Shown piece by piece: positions 26,919-35,329 of a DNA stretch of 64,000 nucleotides (the stretch's first letter is position 1; every line of letters begins with the position of its first letter). The DNA is from Solitalea agri. GTDB taxonomy: Bacteria > Bacteroidota > Bacteroidia > Sphingobacteriales > Sphingobacteriaceae. The position numbers were made by a program, and so were the translations under genes. The DNA is taken from NCBI RefSeq assembly GCF_023914155.1, contig NZ_JAMWYS010000006.1:1-64000 (forward strand), written 5' to 3'. The notes below the pieces were generated by a model, which had not been told where the DNA came from, searched no databases, and saw only the letters and a program-made list of their open reading frames with translations.

Positions 26919-27680
26919 TCACACTTTACGTTGTCTTATGGCCTCATATAGGATAACTCCAGCAGAAACCGAAACATTTAATGAAGCTATATCACCAAAC
27001 ATTGGAATTTTAGCTCTGGCATCGCAAAATTTCATATATTCAGGAGATATACCATCCTCTTCGGAACCCATAATAATAGCTGTTGGGCCGGTATAGTCAA
27101 CATCAGCTAATAAATTATCTGTTTTCTCGGTACATGCCACCAACTGCACACCTGAATCTTTTAAAAACTCCAGTGTTTCTTTTAGTTTCATTTCCCGACA
27201 AATAGGAACTCTAAATAAAGCACCTGCAGAAGTTTTAATTGCATCCGGATTTACCTGCGCCGATCCTCTGGCTGGAACAATTACCGCATCAACGCCCATA
27301 CATTCAGCTGTTCGAACAATGGCTCCGAAGTTTCGAACATCAGTAACCCTGTCTAAAACCAAAAGCAACGGTGTCTTGCCAGCTGCATAGATTTCAGGTA
27401 CTATTTGATCGGTCTTATGATAACTGATCGGTGATATAAATGCAACTGCTCCTTGATGGTTCTTTGTAGTTAACCGATTTAACTTTTCAATAGGAACAAA
27501 TTGGAATGGAGTATCATACTCACCAATTACCAAACGAAGTTCAGCATATAGATTTCCGGTAAGTCCTTTCTGAATAAAAAGACTTTCGATTTCTTTTCCA
27601 GCTGTAATTGCCTCAATTACAGCACGTATACCAAATACTAATTCGTTACTTTCTTTTTTAGGCGTGCCAAAATCTCTCAT
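26919..27680 (-). CDS. rlmB: 23S rRNA (guanosine-2'-O-)-methyltransferase RlmB-like
   Basis: 253-residue SPOUT-class 2'-O-ribose methyltransferase. The N-terminal substrate-binding domain (about 10-85) begins FGIRAVIEAI. The trefoil-knot catalytic domain (about 98-253) has motif 1 LDRVTDVRNFGAIVRTA, motif 2 IIMGSEEDGIS and motif 3 IPMFGDIASLNVSVSAGV. RlmB methylates G2251 of 23S rRNA in E. coli; closely related proteins can modify tRNA. The gene is divergent from dnaB, with a 347-nt intergenic region containing DnaA-box-like sites. Confidence 0.9.
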   Translation of the reverse strand: MRDFGTPKKESNELVFGIRAVIEAITAGKEIESLFIQKGLTGNLYAELRLVIGEYDTPFQFVPIEKLNRLTTKNHQGAVAFISPISYHKTDQIVPEIYAAGKTPLLLVLDRVTDVRNFGAIVRTAECMGVDAVIVPARGSAQVNPDAIKTSAGALFRVPICREMKLKETLEFLKDSGVQLVACTEKTDNLLADVDYTGPTAIIMGSEEDGISPEYMKFCDARAKIPMFGDIASLNVSVSAGVILYEAIRQRKV

Positions 27681-27775
27681 AGAACCGCAAAACTACAAAT
27701 CAATTATTTTAATCTCTGAAAATCTGTCATTTAAATTTTAAACAATTTTAAGTTCAGCCCTTCTTGCCTTGAGCG

Positions 27776-27802
27776 TTTTCCACAAAAAAATAATTATCCA
27801 CA
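27776..27802 (+). promoter_or_regulatory. Two DnaA boxes upstream of dnaB
   Basis: TTTTCCACA (27776-27784) and the perfect consensus TTATCCACA (27794-27802), same strand, 18 bp start to start. Both fit TTWTNCACA. They lie in the A+T-rich gap between rlmB and dnaB, 226 nt upstream of the dnaB start. Confidence 0.5.
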
Positions 27803-27820
27803 TCGATTTTTAATCACCCA

Positions 27821-27883
27821 AAATGTTGGTAGTTAAGCTCTAATAAACATTTTTGTTAATCGAATTCGCACTTACCAACATTT
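27821..27883. repeat. 11-bp perfect inverted repeat upstream of dnaB
   Basis: AAATGTTGGTA (27821-27831) and TACCAACATTT (27873-27883) are exact complements separated by 41 nt. They could be two binding sites for one regulator or a large stem. The rest of the 347-nt gap (27681-28027) holds the DnaA boxes and a -7 box. Confidence 0.5.
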
Positions 27884-27986
27884 AGTGTTAATAAGTACCA
27901 ATATGTATGTCGCTAGTTTTCAGGTAGATTTAATATATCTAATTTGGCTGTTTATAAGTAGAAACGGAGGCTATGATATAAGTAAA

Positions 27987-27994
27987 TATATTTG
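27987..27994 (+). promoter_or_regulatory. Putative -7 box of dnaB
   Basis: TATATTTG, a perfect TAnnTTTG match, 33 nt upstream of the dnaB ATG. No strong TTG -33 element is placed correctly. Confidence 0.4.
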
Positions 27995-28027
27995 TCGCCG
28001 AAACTAAAAACTACCTGCTAAACTAAT

Positions 28028-29605
28028 ATGAGTTCAGATAATTTCGAAACAAGCGGAAATTCAAGAGCAAAATCCGACAGGCGCGGTGTTGCACGTAAAT
28101 TACCATCCAATTTAATAGGTGGTAAACTGCAGCCACAAGCTGTTGAGTTGGAAGAAGCTGTTTTAGGATCCATAATGATCGAAAAAAATGCTTTAACTTC
28201 CGTAATTGAGTTTCTTCGTCCTGAAATTTTCTATAAAGATGCCCATCAAAAGATCTTTAAGGCAGTAATGGATCTTTATAGCGAGTCCTCGCCTGTAGAT
28301 ATTCTCACTGTAACCAATCAATTACGAAAAAGTGGTGATTTAGAGATGGTTGGTGGTGCATTTTTCATTACCGAGCTAACCAATCGTGTAGCTTCTGCCG
28401 CTAATATTGAATTTCACGCACGTATTGTTGCCCAAAAATACCTTCAGCGCCAATTAATAGAAATCTCCACGGAGACTGTAAACATGGCGTATGAAGATAC
28501 CACTGATATTTTCGAACTTTTAGATAAGGCTGAAAGTGGTTTGTTTAAGATCACTGAAGGAAATCTACGCCGAAATGCAGAAAATATGTCGGACTTGGTG
28601 AAGAAAGCGGTTCTGGAAATTGAAAAGCTGAAAGACAAGACCGATGGCTTAACGGGTGTTCCATCTGGCTTTACAGCCTTGGACAGGGTTACCTCTGGGT
28701 GGCAGAAATCCGATTTGGTAATTGTTGCCGCTCGTCCTGCCATGGGTAAAACCGCATTTATTTTAAGTGCCGTTAGAAACGCTGCTGTTGGCTTTAATTT
28801 CCCGGTGGCTGTTTTCTCACTTGAGATGTCTTCTGTTCAGTTAGTGAACCGTTTGATTGCCGGCGAAGCAGAAATTGAAGCTGAGAAGCTTAAAAAGGGA
28901 AATCTGGCACCTCATGAATGGCAACAGTTGCATTCAAAAGTCGGTAAACTTTCAGAAGCACCAATTTACATTGATGACACCCCTGCCTTAAACGTATTTG
29001 AGCTTCGTGCCAAAGTTCGTCGTATGAAACAACAGTACGGCATTGAGATGATCGTAATCGATTACCTTCAGCTGATGCATGGTTCTGGAGATGCAAAAGG
29101 AAACCGTGAGCAGGAGATCAGTGGAATTTCGCGTGCTTTAAAAGGTATCGCCAAAGAATTGAATGTGCCGGTTATAGCCCTTTCCCAGTTGAGTCGTGCG
29201 GTAGAAACCCGTGGTGGTGATAAAAAACCAATGCTTTCCGATTTGCGTGAGTCAGGTTCAATTGAGCAGGATGCCGACATGGTAATGTTCCTTTACCGTC
29301 CAGAATACTATGGTTTTACACAAGACGAAAGTGGTCGTTCAACCGCAGGTGTTGCCGAAGTAATCATTGCAAAACACCGTAACGGTTCATTGGAAAACGT
29401 TCCATTGAAATTCGTTGGTAAATACATCAAATACCAGGATTTAGAACCTGATAATTTTGATTTTAGTGGATTTGACGCTTCCAATTTAAGTGCGGCAGCC
29501 GGACTATCACCTTCATCAGGCTTTGATGATGAACGCCCGCAAAACTTTATGATTCGTCCTTCAAAAATGAATGATTTGGAAGGTGATGACTTTGCACCAT
29601 TCTAA
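28028..29605 (+). CDS. dnaB: Replicative DNA helicase DnaB
   Basis: 525-residue hexameric 5'-3' helicase of the replication fork. The N-terminal helical domain (about 35-135) and linker precede the RecA-like ATPase. Walker A is ARPAMGKT (235-242, Lys241), Walker B is MIVIDYLQLM, and the arginine-rich H4 region is LSRAVETRGGDKKP, followed by LRESGSIEQDAD. No intein interrupts it. The C-terminal tail beyond about residue 470 is acidic and low in conservation, normal for Bacteroidota. DnaA boxes upstream suggest coupling to initiation control. A perfect hairpin terminator follows. Confidence 0.97.
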   Translation: MSSDNFETSGNSRAKSDRRGVARKLPSNLIGGKLQPQAVELEEAVLGSIMIEKNALTSVIEFLRPEIFYKDAHQKIFKAVMDLYSESSPVDILTVTNQLRKSGDLEMVGGAFFITELTNRVASAANIEFHARIVAQKYLQRQLIEISTETVNMAYEDTTDIFELLDKAESGLFKITEGNLRRNAENMSDLVKKAVLEIEKLKDKTDGLTGVPSGFTALDRVTSGWQKSDLVIVAARPAMGKTAFILSAVRNAAVGFNFPVAVFSLEMSSVQLVNRLIAGEAEIEAEKLKKGNLAPHEWQQLHSKVGKLSEAPIYIDDTPALNVFELRAKVRRMKQQYGIEMIVIDYLQLMHGSGDAKGNREQEISGISRALKGIAKELNVPVIALSQLSRAVETRGGDKKPMLSDLRESGSIEQDADMVMFLYRPEYYGFTQDESGRSTAGVAEVIIAKHRNGSLENVPLKFVGKYIKYQDLEPDNFDFSGFDASNLSAAAGLSPSSGFDDERPQNFMIRPSKMNDLEGDDFAPF

Positions 29606-29629
29606 GAATTTATGATTTAAGAAGAAAAT

Positions 29630-29668
29630 AAATAACAAAGGCCATGTAATCCATGGCCTTTGTTATTT
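29630..29668. terminator. Bidirectional terminator between dnaB and chrA
   Basis: AAATAACAAAGGCCATG pairs fully with CATGGCCTTTGTTATTT, 17 bp with a loop of only 5 nt, between converging genes. Confidence 0.85.
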
Positions 29669-29692
29669 AATATTTTATACAGAATGTAGCAT

Positions 29693-30898
29693 TTAAAGAA
29701 AAAATCCAATCACTAATCCAATAACCATAATCAATGCCGCTGGAATTTTGGTAAATCGCAAAAGACAAAATGTAGCAGCTATTACAATCATTGAAAAATA
29801 CTCAAGACCTATTGGCTTAAGTAAAAGAAAAAATGCTGCTGCCACAAAACCCACTGAAACAGCATTTACTCCAGCCATGGAGTTTTTTATATGAGTAATC
29901 TTCTTTAAATCATTCCAAAAAGGCACAATGAAAAGGATTAATATCAGCCCGGGAAGATTGATTCCTAAAACAGCAGCTGAGCTACCTAACAATTGTCCTC
30001 CAATACCCTGTTTTTTCATGGCCATACCACCTAAGAAAGAACTGAACGAAAACACTGGCCCCGGTATAACTTGTTGGAGTGCATATCCAGAAAGAAACTC
30101 CTGTGTTGTGAGATACTTCTTTAGCTCAACAAATTCGGTAAACATATATGGAATCAATACCTGCCCTCCACCAAAAATCAAAGCTCCGTTTCGATAAAAG
30201 TTCTCAAACAAACGAACTGGTAAACTGAAAAAAGAAGTACGATTGATCAGACCTCCCAACAATGCGAAAAAGATAAGTATCCCAAAGAAATAAGCCACCT
30301 TCTTTTTATTTACATTGATCACCAATTTCTCTCCCAAATCTCTTTCAGCTTCATCAGCATTAACCCTTGAAGTAACAAAACCTCCTGTTAATACCAAAAG
30401 CGGAAACATAAAAGGGAAAACATATGGATTTTTCAGAAGAATAGAACAAGTGAATGCCACCAAAGCCAAAAACAATGTAATTCTATTTTTCAATACCTTG
30501 ATCGCAAAAATATAAGCGGCATAAGCCACAAAACCTAATGCCATAGGCTCTATTACTTTAAGCAACTTAGGCACTTCTATTTTTGACGAATAATTAGTAA
30601 AAAGTATGGCAGCAATTGCCATCATAATTGCTGACGGTAATAACCATATCAGGAAAGTTAAAATAGCAAACCACAACCCTCCTATCTTATAACCAATTGC
30701 GGTAATGGTTTGAGTTGAAGCAGGCCCTGGTAATACCTGGCATAAAGCATTTAATTCAAGTAATTCCTCTTCAGTAAGATAGTTTCGTTTTTGAACAAAC
30801 TCCCTTAACATAATTGCCATGTGTGCCTGAGGGCCACCAAAAGCCGTTAAGGTATATTTAAACACATCTTTTAGAAAACGAAACTGTAGTGAAGTCAA
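29693..30898 (-). CDS. chrA: Chromate transporter (ChrA family, two-domain)
   Basis: 401-residue membrane protein of the long CHR family, made of two homologous halves (about 1-195 and 210-401). Each half has a proline-glycine signature: CQVLPGPASTQ near residue 52 and QQVIPGPVFSFSSFLGG near residue 290. About ten transmembrane helices are present. Family members export chromate by proton or sulfate exchange, though many homologues have untested substrates. It stands alone between dnaB and a TPR gene on the same strand; no chromate reductase or ChrB regulator is nearby, so the chromate role is inferred from family only. Confidence 0.88.
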   Translation of the reverse strand: MTSLQFRFLKDVFKYTLTAFGGPQAHMAIMLREFVQKRNYLTEEELLELNALCQVLPGPASTQTITAIGYKIGGLWFAILTFLIWLLPSAIMMAIAAILFTNYSSKIEVPKLLKVIEPMALGFVAYAAYIFAIKVLKNRITLFLALVAFTCSILLKNPYVFPFMFPLLVLTGGFVTSRVNADEAERDLGEKLVINVNKKKVAYFFGILIFFALLGGLINRTSFFSLPVRLFENFYRNGALIFGGGQVLIPYMFTEFVELKKYLTTQEFLSGYALQQVIPGPVFSFSSFLGGMAMKKQGIGGQLLGSSAAVLGINLPGLILILFIVPFWNDLKKITHIKNSMAGVNAVSVGFVAAAFFLLLKPIGLEYFSMIVIAATFCLLRFTKIPAALIMVIGLVIGFFL

Positions 30899-30940
30899 TC
30901 TGGTAATGTATTAGCAGCAAAAATTATGAGTCCAAGTTAA

Positions 30941-31276
30941 TTAATCATCCTCGTAATCCAAACCAAGCGCCGAATTCAATGCTTGTTGAAGTTCTGATGC
31001 AGCATGCATATTGCCCGCTTTTCTGGCAATTATCAATCCCTTTTTGTATGTTGCTTCCGCATCAGTCTTTCTGTTCAGCTTCTCATAAAGTTTACCTAAA
31101 TGATAATAAGTGCCGACGTAATTTTCGTCAGTTGACACCAAATCGGTAAAATAGCTAAGCGCCTGATCAGTGTCATTTAATTTTAAATATTCAGTAGCGA
31201 TGGCATATTTCAGAAATGAATCATTGGGTTCATTAACCAGAAATTGCTGTAATTGCTCTAAGCGAGAGATTTGCAT
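30941..31276 (-). CDS. Small TPR-repeat protein
   Basis: 111 residues with no signal peptide. Two or three tetratricopeptide-like helix pairs span about 18-95; the clearest consensus is YYHLGKLYEKLNRKTDAEATYKKG around residues 57-80. TPRs mediate protein contacts. The C-terminus is acidic (LDYEDD). It is divergent from etfB and 42 nt upstream of the chromate transporter gene on the same strand. Small cytosolic TPR proteins beside etfBA are often seen in this phylum, but its partner is unknown. Confidence 0.8.
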   Translation of the reverse strand: MQISRLEQLQQFLVNEPNDSFLKYAIATEYLKLNDTDQALSYFTDLVSTDENYVGTYYHLGKLYEKLNRKTDAEATYKKGLIIARKAGNMHAASELQQALNSALGLDYEDD

Positions 31277-31314
31277 TTTGAGATTTTAGGCTTTTAGGTA
31301 TTTTTACAAAATAG

Positions 31315-31368
31315 ATGCATGCAAAATTAGTTAAATACAATTTGGTTTATATATTTGTATGCATGCAT
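31315..31368. promoter_or_regulatory. Paired TGCATGCA palindromes around the etfB promoter
   Basis: Two exact self-complementary octamers TGCATGCA at 31316-31323 and 31360-31367, 44 bp apart (about four helical turns). A TATATTTG -7 box (31350-31357) lies between them, 51 nt before the etfB start. The second copy extends to ATGCATGCAT. They lie in the divergent region between the TPR gene and etfB and may be sites for a dimeric regulator. Confidence 0.45.
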
Positions 31369-31407
31369 AATGTTTTTAATTCAATCAATTAATCAATATA
31401 ATATATT

Positions 31408-32145
31408 ATGAAAGTACTAGTTTGTATAAGTAACGTTCCGGACACCACAACAAAAATAGCTTTTACGGATAACAATACCCAATTCAACACTGCAGGAGTA
31501 CAATATATCATCAATCCATATGATGAAATTGCACTAGCACGTGCCATTGAGCTTTGTGAAGGTGGCAAAGGAACCATTACTGTTATAAATGTAGGTGACG
31601 CATCTACCGAACCAACCATTCGTAAAGCCTTAGCTATTGGCGCAGATGATGCCATTCGTGTTAACGCTGCTCCAAGAGATGCCTATTTTGTAGCAAAGCA
31701 AATAGCTAATGTAGCAAAAGATGGAGGTTATGATTTTATCTTAACCGGCCGCGAATCTATTGATTTTAACGGATCACAGGTGGCTGCCATGGTTGGCGAA
31801 TTTTTATCTATTCCATCTATCTCTATTATCAAAAAATTAGATATTAACGAAAATACTGCTTCAATTGAGCGTGAAATTGAGGGCGGAAAAGAAGTTATTG
31901 AGACTCCTCTTCCATTTATTGCAAGTTGTGCCGAAGGTGTAGCAGAGCCTAAAATTCCTAATATGCGCGGAATCATGTCGGCACGCACTAAACCATTAAT
32001 TGTAGTTGAACCAACTGAAATTACCAAGGTTGCTGAAGTTAAATCGTATGAAACACCAGCCCCTCGTGGTCAGGTTAAAATGATTGACGCGGCAGATATG
32101 GAAAAATTGGTAGATGCCTTACATTCAGAAGCAAAGGTAATTTAA
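31408..32145 (+). CDS. etfB: Electron transfer flavoprotein beta subunit
   Basis: 245-residue ETF beta subunit. It starts with the typical MKVLVCISNVPDTTTKIAF and has the AMP-binding signature region around residues 115-135 (TGRESIDFNGSQVAAMVGEF). ETF heterodimers carry FAD and AMP and move electrons from acyl-CoA dehydrogenases to the quinone pool through ETF-QO, so this pair supports fatty-acid and amino-acid oxidation. etfA follows after 91 nt on the same strand. No dehydrogenase or fixABCX partners are adjacent. The arrangement fits housekeeping ETF of Bacteroidota. Confidence 0.96.
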   Translation: MKVLVCISNVPDTTTKIAFTDNNTQFNTAGVQYIINPYDEIALARAIELCEGGKGTITVINVGDASTEPTIRKALAIGADDAIRVNAAPRDAYFVAKQIANVAKDGGYDFILTGRESIDFNGSQVAAMVGEFLSIPSISIIKKLDINENTASIEREIEGGKEVIETPLPFIASCAEGVAEPKIPNMRGIMSARTKPLIVVEPTEITKVAEVKSYETPAPRGQVKMIDAADMEKLVDALHSEAKVI

Positions 32146-32236
32146 TCAACAACCGCCAACAACCAAGTGTAAAGAGAAAAACAAGGTTAGTTATACCTCT
32201 TTCTCAAATCCTTAATTTAAAATCTAGTTTTAAACC

Positions 32237-33214
32237 ATGTCAGTATTAGTATATGTTGAAAATGCCGATGGCAAATTCAAAAAATCAACCTTTGAAGTAG
32301 TATCATACGCAAAAGAAATAGCAAATCAGTTAGGAACTTCATTAACCGCGCTTTCTATTGGTAATGTAGCTGATGGCGCATTGGCAGAGTTAGGAAAATA
32401 TGGAGCTCAAAAAGTTCTTACAGTTAACAACGATAAACTTAAAAGCTTTGTAAACCAGGCTTATGCATCAATCATCTCGTCGGCAGCAAAAGCAGAAGGT
32501 TCAAAAGTGGTTGTTTTGGCCGCCAGCTTTTCAGGCAAAGGTTTAGCTCCTCGAGTAGCAGTTAAGTTAGAGGCCGGTTTAGTTGACGGAGCAGTAGAAC
32601 TACCTGATTTAAAAGACGGTAAATTCACTGTTAAGAAAACCGCCTTTTCAGGTAAGGCATTTGCCCATGTAGAGTTAACCTCAGCTGTAAAAATCGTTTC
32701 GTTAGTTCCAAACTCTTTTAAAGTGGTTGAGCGCCCAGAAGCGGCAAATGTTACAGCTTTTGAATCAACTGCTGCAGAAAGTGATTTTGGCGTAATGATT
32801 AAAGATATTGTTAGAGCATCTGATAAGATCTCATTACCCGATGCGGAACTGGTGGTTTCTGCCGGTCGTGGTATGAAGGGCCCAGAAAACTGGGGTATGG
32901 TAGAAGAGCTGGCCAACCTTTTAGGTGCAGCAACAGCTTGTTCAAAACCAGTTTCGGATGCAGGATGGCGCCCTCATTCTGAGCACGTTGGACAAACAGG
33001 TATTGCAATTAGTCCGAACCTTTACATTGCAATTGGTATCTCTGGAGCAATACAACATTTGGCTGGAGTTAGCTCATCGAAAGTTATTGTGGTGATCAAC
33101 AAAGATCCTGAAGCACCATTCTTTAAAGTGGCTGATTATGGAATAGTTGGCGATGCTTTTGAAGTGTTACCAAAATTGATCGATGCTATCAAAAAGTTTA
33201 AGGAAGCAGCCTAA
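32237..33214 (+). CDS. etfA: Electron transfer flavoprotein alpha subunit
   Basis: 325-residue ETF alpha subunit. An N-terminal alpha/beta domain (1-190) precedes the C-terminal FAD-binding domain. The FAD signatures are VVSAGRGMKGPENW near residue 207, SEHVGQTGIAISPNLYIAIGISGAIQHLAG-like glycine-rich stretch around residues 249-278, and VINKDPEAPFFKVADYGIVGD. Residues Arg and Ser that contact FAD are in place. Together with EtfB it forms the soluble electron carrier. A strong terminator follows at 33259-33295, ending the etfBA unit. Confidence 0.96.
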   Translation: MSVLVYVENADGKFKKSTFEVVSYAKEIANQLGTSLTALSIGNVADGALAELGKYGAQKVLTVNNDKLKSFVNQAYASIISSAAKAEGSKVVVLAASFSGKGLAPRVAVKLEAGLVDGAVELPDLKDGKFTVKKTAFSGKAFAHVELTSAVKIVSLVPNSFKVVERPEAANVTAFESTAAESDFGVMIKDIVRASDKISLPDAELVVSAGRGMKGPENWGMVEELANLLGAATACSKPVSDAGWRPHSEHVGQTGIAISPNLYIAIGISGAIQHLAGVSSSKVIVVINKDPEAPFFKVADYGIVGDAFEVLPKLIDAIKKFKEAA

Positions 33215-33258
33215 AACAAATATTTTCCACGATTTCGATTTCTAAATCCTATATTAGC

Positions 33259-33295
33259 ATGTCGTTTGGTGATGAAAGCCAAACGACATTTTTTA
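33259..33295 (+). terminator. Intrinsic terminator of etfBA
   Basis: ATGTCGTTTGG pairs exactly with CCAAACGACAT, followed by six T. It covers the GTG at 33266, so translation of the next gene should begin at 33302. Confidence 0.85.
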
Positions 33296-33301
33296 CTATT
33301 A

Positions 33302-33904
33302 ATGAAGAAGATAAAGCTAGATATTGTAGGATTATCATATAGCCAAACCCAGTCGGGTGCATATGCATTAGTAATGGGCGAAGTCAATGGCCGTCGTCGT
33401 TTACCAATTATCATTGGTGGCTTCGAAGCTCAGGCAATTGCCATTGAAATTGAAAAGATGACCCCTACCCGTCCGCTTACTCATGATTTATTCAAATCAT
33501 TTGCAGTAGCCTTTAATATTCAAATTCAGGAAGTTGTTATTTACAACCTTGTTGACGGAATCTTCTACGCAAAACTTATTTGTTTTGATGGTAAAAGAAC
33601 ACTTGAGGTTGATGCCAGAACTTCTGATGCTATTGCCTTAGCCGTTCGCTTTAGCTGCCCAATTTATACTTATGAATTCATTTTGTCTCAAGCCGGTATT
33701 TTAATTGAAGGCAATGAATTCGTTTTTCTGGAAAACGTGGAGAATAAAGAAGAAATACCTCCAGTAACACCTAGTGGAGTTAGCAGTTATGCCTCTTTAT
33801 CAGATGATGACCTAAAAGTTCAGTTAAAAACTGCCTTGGAAGAAGAAGCTTATGAAAAAGCAGCCAAAATCAGGGATGAACTAAGCCGCAGAAAATCTTC
33901 GTAA
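33302..33904 (+). CDS. Bifunctional nuclease-domain (DUF151) protein with UVR motif
   Basis: 200 residues from ATG 33302; the GTG at 33266 lies within the etfA terminator. Residues about 1-130 form the BFN/DUF151 domain (VMGEVNGRRRLPIIIGGFEAQAI region, then TRPLTHDLF, VDARTSDAIALAVR). A C-terminal UVR/UvrB-UvrC-like helical motif occupies about 168-200 (LKTALEEEAYEKAAKIRDEL). This BFN-UVR pairing is common in Bacteroidota. Plant homologues have RNase/DNase activity; the bacterial role is not settled. It lies upstream of a nucleoside transporter on the same strand (70-nt gap). Confidence 0.88.
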   Translation: MKKIKLDIVGLSYSQTQSGAYALVMGEVNGRRRLPIIIGGFEAQAIAIEIEKMTPTRPLTHDLFKSFAVAFNIQIQEVVIYNLVDGIFYAKLICFDGKRTLEVDARTSDAIALAVRFSCPIYTYEFILSQAGILIEGNEFVFLENVENKEEIPPVTPSGVSSYASLSDDDLKVQLKTALEEEAYEKAAKIRDELSRRKSS

Positions 33905-33974
33905 ATTTACAATTGCTCCCTATTTTTTTATTTTTGTCCCGCTCTTCTATTAAAAAAGGATACACAATCATCTT

Positions 33975-35237
33975 ATGGGTAGATTTACCGGTTTAATAGG
34001 CATTGTCCTTATTTTGGGTATTGCTTTTTTAGTGTCAAATAATCGACGAAAAATAAATTACCGTGTAGTGCTTAGCGGTCTGTTGCTACAAATCATCATT
34101 GCCTTACTCGTTTTCAAAGTCCCATTGGTTCGTCATTTTTTCGAAATACTGGGGCATGGTATGGGTCAAATTGAACACTTTGCCTTTCAGGGAGCATCAT
34201 TTGTTTATGGTGGTTTAGCAGTAGACAAAGGCAATGGCGTTATTGGTAATTATGTCTCAGGCGGCTTTGTTTTCGCTTTTAATGTTACGGCAACCATTAT
34301 ATTAGTATGCGCTCTAGTAGCTGTATTCTACCATTTTGGTATTATGCAACGAATTGTATCAATCATTGCCCGCGCCATGAATTTTATTATGCGTGTCAGT
34401 GGAGCCGAAGCGCTAAGTAACGTAGCCAGTGCATTTGTTGGTCAGGTAGAGGCCCAGGTTATGATTCGCCCCTATTTAAAATCAATGACTAAAAGTGAGT
34501 TATTAGCTAGTATGAGTGGAAGCTTGGCTTGTATTGCTGGGGGTATTCTGGTGGTTTATGCAAAAATGGGAGCTCAAGCAGGTATGGACCTTGCGCCTAA
34601 ATTAATTACAGCTAGCTTAATGGCCGCACCTGGAGCGTTGGTAATTTCAAAAATTATTTTCCCCGAAACAGAAGAAAGCCAAACTTTGGGTCAGGTTAAA
34701 CTGGAAGTAAAAAGCAGCTATTCGAATGTAATTGACGCTATATCTCATGGCGCCGCAGATGGTTTTAAAATTGCCATGAACGTAATAGCCATGCTTATTG
34801 GCTTTATTGCCATTATAGCCTTGTTCGATTCTGTTTTGCAATGGTTCGGCCATTTATTCAATCCTAACTTTGATTTAAGCCTTAATTATATTTTCAGCCA
34901 GATATTCTATCCTTTTGCTTATGCCATGGGCGTACCTACGGAAGATGTAAAAAGTGTGGCTACCCTATTGGGCCAAAAACTTACCGTTAACGAGTTTGTG
35001 GCATTTTTAAATCTTACCAGTAAAAACGTACCTATTGTCACTGAAAAAGGTTTATTAATTGTAAGTATCGCGATTTGCGGTTTTGCAAACTTCAGTAGTG
35101 TTGGAATGCAAATTGGAGGCATTGGTGCTTTAGTCCCTGAACGTCGCGCAGATTTGGCGAAACTAGGACTAAAGGCTTTATTATGTGGAACCTTAGCATC
35201 ATACTTGTCAGCAACAATTGCCGGTATATTAATGTAG
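33975..35237 (+). CDS. Concentrative nucleoside transporter (NupC/CNT family)
   Basis: 420-residue inner-membrane symporter with about ten helices. Family segments are seen in order: N-terminal GLLLQIIIALLVF, then NVASAFVGQVEAQVMIRPYL around residues 150-170 (the GQTEAP-type first signature, here GQVEAQ), and the second half with GVPTEDVKSVATLLGQKLTVNEFVA and CGFANFSSVGMQIGGIGAL. It imports nucleosides with Na+ or H+. It follows the BFN nuclease gene, which would fit nucleic-acid salvage, though this is inference. A terminator lies after the gene. Confidence 0.92.
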   Translation: MGRFTGLIGIVLILGIAFLVSNNRRKINYRVVLSGLLLQIIIALLVFKVPLVRHFFEILGHGMGQIEHFAFQGASFVYGGLAVDKGNGVIGNYVSGGFVFAFNVTATIILVCALVAVFYHFGIMQRIVSIIARAMNFIMRVSGAEALSNVASAFVGQVEAQVMIRPYLKSMTKSELLASMSGSLACIAGGILVVYAKMGAQAGMDLAPKLITASLMAAPGALVISKIIFPETEESQTLGQVKLEVKSSYSNVIDAISHGAADGFKIAMNVIAMLIGFIAIIALFDSVLQWFGHLFNPNFDLSLNYIFSQIFYPFAYAMGVPTEDVKSVATLLGQKLTVNEFVAFLNLTSKNVPIVTEKGLLIVSIAICGFANFSSVGMQIGGIGALVPERRADLAKLGLKALLCGTLASYLSATIAGILM

Positions 35238-35261
35238 GATATAAAAAATTAAATATTAGTT

Positions 35262-35300
35262 AAGAAGGCTGAGTCAAATTGATTCGGCTTTCTTATTTTT
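35262..35300 (+). terminator. Intrinsic terminator of the nucleoside transporter gene
   Basis: AAGAAGGCTGAGTCA pairs imperfectly with TGATTCGGCTTTCTT, followed by ATTTTT. Confidence 0.7.
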
Positions 35301-35329
35301 AGGCTAAACTAGAAAGAGATATTTATAAC

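Noticed and set aside
27681-28027. Chromosomal origin at the dnaB upstream gap
   Set aside because: Only two DnaA boxes, no dnaA, gidA or other origin-linked genes; kept as a regulatory-site finding only.
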